A stretch of DNA of 37,633 nucleotides from Bacteroidaceae bacterium (GTDB taxonomy: Bacteria > Bacteroidota > Bacteroidia > Bacteroidales > Bacteroidaceae), in the NCBI GenBank assembly GCA_016284045.1, contig JAEEOB010000193.1, forward strand, positions 1-37,633. The letters are read 5' to 3'. A program made the position numbers and the translations under genes. Of the stretch, positions 32,877-37,633 are shown piece by piece; the first letter of the stretch is position 1; every line of letters begins with the position of its first letter. Below the pieces are notes generated by a model. The model searched no databases. It was given only the letters and a program-made list of their open reading frames with translations, and was not told where the DNA came from.

Positions 32877-34451
32877 ATGGCCGAAAAAAAAGACACCAAA
32901 AGATTTAATAGAAACTATAATGACACCCAGCAATTACTCGAATTAGGTAAGGTCCAACCACAAGCTCTTGATTTTGAAGCTGCTGTCATCGGAGCGTGCC
33001 TTATTGAAAAAGATGCCATTGGAGTTGTATCTGACATTCTTGATCCTGACTCTTTTTACGACACAAAACATCAGGTTATTTTTGCTGCTATAAAAAAACT
33101 GGCGGCTGAAGATAAGCCGATAGATATACTCACTGTTACTGAACAACTTAAAGTTGACGCGAATCTCGACAAGGTCGGAGGACCATTATATATTGCTGAG
33201 CTCTCTCAGAGAGTTTTATCATCAGCTCACATTGAGTACCATGCAAATGTCATAGCGGGAAAAGCACTCGCCAGAAAACTTATTGCCTATACCACTCAAA
33301 TCAGGGATATGGCATTCGATGATGGACAGGACATGGCTGAGCTTATGCAAACGGCGGAAGGGAAACTTTTTGAGCTCTCTAAACAGAATCTTAAGAAAGA
33401 ATATACCCAAATCAATCCGGTTATCGACGAGGCATATAAACTATTGCAGATTGCTGCAAAAAGGGAAGATGGACTGTCGGGGCTTTCAAGCGGTTTTAAT
33501 GCCCTTGATAAGGTCACAAGTGGATGGCAGAATTCTGACCTCATTGTTATTGCGGCTAGGCCGGCTATGGGTAAAACGGCATTCGTACTGTCTATGTGCA
33601 GGAATATTGCGATTAACAATAGGGTGCCAGTTGCTATGTTTTCACTTGAGATGTCAAACGTTCAGCTCGTCAATAGGCTTATTGTCAATGTCTGTGAAAT
33701 TACAGGAGATAAAATCAAGAGCGGACAACTATTGCCTTACGAATGGAAACAGCTTGACTATAAGATTCAAGACCTTTATAATGCTCCTCTCTATATCGAT
33801 GACACTCCATCTCTCTCGGTTTTTGAACTGAGAACTAAAGCGAGAAGATTAGTTAGAGAACATGATGTGAAAATCATTATTATCGACTATCTGCAGCTTA
33901 TGAATGCTTCAGGGATGTCTTATAATTCCAGACAGGAGGAAGTCTCAACTATATCACGGTCGCTTAAAGGACTTGCCAAAGAGCTTAATATCCCTATTAT
34001 TGCACTCTCACAGCTTAACAGAAGTGTGGAGAACAGGACAGGCGCAGATCCTAACGATGCTAATAGTAAACGACCACAACTCTCTGATTTACGTGAGTCA
34101 GGAGCTATAGAGCAGGATGCAGACATGGTCTGTTTCATTCACAGACCTGAGTATTATAAAATATATAAGGACTCCTATGGAAGAGACACCAGAGGACTTG
34201 CTGAATTAATCATTGCAAAACACCGTAATGGCGAAGTTAAGGATGTTAGACTTAGATTTACAGGTGAATATGCGAGATTTACCGATTATTTCACAGAGAA
34301 TGAGCAACCACCGCTTCCAGAAGATGACGGAACTATGAAACCTTCTAGAGTGAATAATGTGAATGTTTCAAAAAACGATGACGCTTTCTCTGCTCTTACA
34401 GATGAGAATGCACCGGAGTTCACTCCGGAAGATGGAATGCCACCTTTCTGA
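32877..34451 (+). CDS. dnaB: Replicative DNA helicase
   Basis: DnaB is the hexameric helicase that unwinds DNA at the replication fork. The 524-residue protein has the N-terminal DnaB domain (from about residue 28, QALDFEAAVIGACL) that contacts primase. A linker follows, then the RecA-like C-terminal domain. That domain holds Walker A ARPAMGKTA (227-235), Walker B IIIIDYLQLM, the DLRESGAIEQDADMV region and the arginine finger area (AKHRNG). The acidic, Pro/Asn-rich C-terminal tail of about 50 residues is longer than in E. coli but usual in Bacteroidetes. No intein is present. Start at the ATG at 32877. AGA/AGG make up about 26 of 30 arginine codons by hand count. Confidence 0.97.
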   Translation: MAEKKDTKRFNRNYNDTQQLLELGKVQPQALDFEAAVIGACLIEKDAIGVVSDILDPDSFYDTKHQVIFAAIKKLAAEDKPIDILTVTEQLKVDANLDKVGGPLYIAELSQRVLSSAHIEYHANVIAGKALARKLIAYTTQIRDMAFDDGQDMAELMQTAEGKLFELSKQNLKKEYTQINPVIDEAYKLLQIAAKREDGLSGLSSGFNALDKVTSGWQNSDLIVIAARPAMGKTAFVLSMCRNIAINNRVPVAMFSLEMSNVQLVNRLIVNVCEITGDKIKSGQLLPYEWKQLDYKIQDLYNAPLYIDDTPSLSVFELRTKARRLVREHDVKIIIIDYLQLMNASGMSYNSRQEEVSTISRSLKGLAKELNIPIIALSQLNRSVENRTGADPNDANSKRPQLSDLRESGAIEQDADMVCFIHRPEYYKIYKDSYGRDTRGLAELIIAKHRNGEVKDVRLRFTGEYARFTDYFTENEQPPLPEDDGTMKPSRVNNVNVSKNDDAFSALTDENAPEFTPEDGMPPF

Positions 34452-34542
34452 GTAGATTTTTTATTATTAAACTGATTTGAATACTTTTGGAAAAATATAT
34501 AGAAAAAAGGATAACGTAAGGACTGAATGAATGTTATTTTTA

Positions 34543-34593
34543 CACTTGTAGTCGTACAAGTGGGAAGACGCTCTTAACACGGGGCGTCTTTTT
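34543..34593 (+). terminator. Tandem hairpins and terminator after dnaB
   Basis: A perfect 8-bp hairpin CACTTGTA-GTCG-TACAAGTG (34543-34562) is followed two bases later by a second stem AAGACGC (34565-34571)/GCGTCTT (34584-34590) ending in TTTTT. The second stem is a normal terminator; the first has no T tract and may have another role. The rest of the spacer to ispE is AT-rich, with nothing else I can support beyond the ispE promoter candidates. Confidence 0.8.
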
Positions 34594-34738
34594 CATTTTC
34601 ATTCCTTTTGGTGCTGTTTCTAATTGGCAACAACATTATAAAAAGTAGAAAAACATCCGCATGGACTATTTCTATACTAACAACTAATTTAGCTACCACT
34701 TTTTTTGAAATTCATGATGTGTTTTTGATTTTTTTTTG

Positions 34739-34758
34739 TAATTTTGAAAATAATTTTG
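34739..34758 (+). promoter_or_regulatory. Two overlapping promoter candidates for ispE
   Basis: TAATTTTG occurs twice, at 34739-34746 and 34751-34758, both fitting TAnnTTTG and lying 59 and 47 bases before the ispE start codon. Which one is used is unknown. Confidence 0.5.
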
Positions 34759-34805
34759 GGAGTTTCCGATTCTTTTTGTATAATCTTACTGATTTTTAAT
34801 ATAAT

Positions 34806-35636
34806 ATGATTGTTTACCCCAATGCTAAAATTAATATTGGTCTTAATATTGTCGAAAAAAGACCTGACGGATACCATAATCTTGAAACAGTTTTCTATCC
34901 CATAAATCTACTTGATGCTTTGGAAATAACTGTTGCCGATAAGCAGGAAAAGAAGTGTACTATCAAGGTGAGTGGAGAAATCCTTGCAGGAAGGCCAGAA
35001 GATAATCTTGTTGTTAAAGCTTATAATGCTCTTAAAGAACTCTTCCCGGATAAGGTCAAACCGGTTGAGGCGCACCTCCATAAACATATTCCATCTGGAG
35101 CAGGATTGGGAGGTGGATCATCCGATGCGGCATTTACATTAAAACTGCTTAACGAGAAGTTTCAACTTGATTTATCCGACGAACAACTACAAAAAATTGC
35201 TGCTAATATAGGAGCCGACTGCTCTTTTTTCATCAAAAACAAACCTGTGTTTGCACAAGGAATTGGAGATGTTTTCACAGAATTGGATCTTTCTCTAAAA
35301 GGGAAAGTTATTGTGCTTGTAAAACCCGATATCGGCGTATCAACTAAAGATGCATACGCTATGATTAATCCAAAGAAACCAGAATTTCCACTCACTGAAT
35401 TGTTGAAACAGCCTATTGAACAATGGAAAGATAATGTCGTTAATGACTTTGAAAAGAGCGTGTTCAGAAAATATCCGGAAATTGCAGCTATTAAAGACCG
35501 ACTTTACGATCTCGACGCGATATATGCGGCTATGTCTGGAAGCGGTTCCGCTGTTTTTGGCATCTTTAATCAGCAAATAGAACATGTTGACGAGATTTTC
35601 ACTGGCTATTTTTGCCGTCAAAGAATGGTTGATTAA
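34806..35636 (+). CDS. ispE: 4-diphosphocytidyl-2-C-methyl-D-erythritol kinase
   Basis: IspE phosphorylates CDP-methylerythritol in the MEP pathway of isoprenoid synthesis. The 276-residue GHMP-family kinase has the N-terminal [10 protein letters not shown] motif with Lys8 and the phosphate loop [14 protein letters not shown] (96-109) with catalytic Asp107. Near the C-terminus lies the GHMP motif 3, [14 protein letters not shown]. Length is normal. Start at the ATG at 34806. It lies between dnaB and ligA on the same strand with its own promoter candidates. The presence of ispE indicates isoprenoids are made by the MEP route rather than mevalonate. Confidence 0.96.
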   Translation: MIVYPNAKINIGLNIVEKRPDGYHNLETVFYPINLLDALEITVADKQEKKCTIKVSGEILAGRPEDNLVVKAYNALKELFPDKVKPVEAHLHKHIPSGAGLGGGSSDAAFTLKLLNEKFQLDLSDEQLQKIAANIGADCSFFIKNKPVFAQGIGDVFTELDLSLKGKVIVLVKPDIGVSTKDAYAMINPKKPEFPLTELLKQPIEQWKDNVVNDFEKSVFRKYPEIAAIKDRLYDLDAIYAAMSGSGSAVFGIFNQQIEHVDEIFTGYFCRQRMVD

Positions 35637-35752
35637 CTGTTAATCAGGATTCTGTCGTTCATCTGTGAAATGTATTGCTAAGTCTGAAGACATTTTTGAG
35701 CTATTTCTCTATTAGCATTTCATTTGTTAAATTTTTGTCCACAAGCCACTGA

Positions 35753-37633
<1,881 letters not shown>

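Noticed and set aside
32877-34451. Intein or frameshift in dnaB
   Set aside because: The helicase motifs are continuous and the length is normal for the phylum.

Overview
The window looks like a chromosomal segment from a member of the Bacteroidales, most likely a Prevotella-like organism. Four signs support this. Many genes carry the Bacteroidetes sigma factor -7 element TAnnTTTG at a suitable distance, and few have a Shine-Dalgarno sequence. The tmRNA encodes the tag GENNYALAA. There is a serine palmitoyltransferase gene, and sphingolipids are characteristic of this group. Several small proteins also resemble families I know only from Bacteroidetes. Nothing suggests a phage, integrative element, IS or CRISPR array; the content is mostly housekeeping with a few accessory loci.

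Layout from left to right. A lipoprotein gene on the minus strand is cut by the left edge and is divergent from two envelope-associated plus-strand genes (a three-helix membrane protein and a zinc-ribbon membrane-anchored protein). topB (DNA topoisomerase III) follows. A four-gene minus-strand operon then encodes a complete TolC / MacA-like / ABC ATPase / FtsX-type permease efflux system, with rnpB (RNase P RNA) just upstream of its first gene. trmD and carAB (pyrimidine/arginine precursor synthesis) follow, also on the minus strand. Next is a divergent lipid locus: spt (sphingolipid long-chain base synthesis) on the minus strand, and on the plus strand a DAGK/sphingosine-kinase family lipid kinase followed by an ATP-grasp protein. 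That ATP-grasp gene runs tail-to-tail into a secreted GHL10-type glycosidase gene, with overlapping reading frames. ssrA (tmRNA) is next, then a small Cys-rich protein plus TPR protein pair and msrA.

A tightly coupled minus-strand operon follows, with a large secreted GH43 enzyme, a membrane polyferredoxin and a FucI/AraI-fold protein. After it come an OmpH/Skp-like lipoprotein with a small membrane partner, pepD, and an exported hypothetical protein. The right end carries dnaB, ispE and ligA on the plus strand; ligA is cut by the right edge inside its BRCT domain.

Three observations stand out. The odd GH43-polyferredoxin-FucI-like operon joins polysaccharide cleavage with redox and sugar-isomerase-like functions. 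The spt/lipid-kinase locus may encode phosphorylation of a sphingoid base or related lipid. Synonymous codon choice is sharply segregated by strand across the whole window: AGA/AGG and GGA in plus-strand genes, CGN and GGT/GGC in minus-strand genes. The codon pattern also helps to separate real genes from shadow frames, for example at the convergent overlap near 19.6-19.8 kb. I did not identify an obviously new defence or mobile system.
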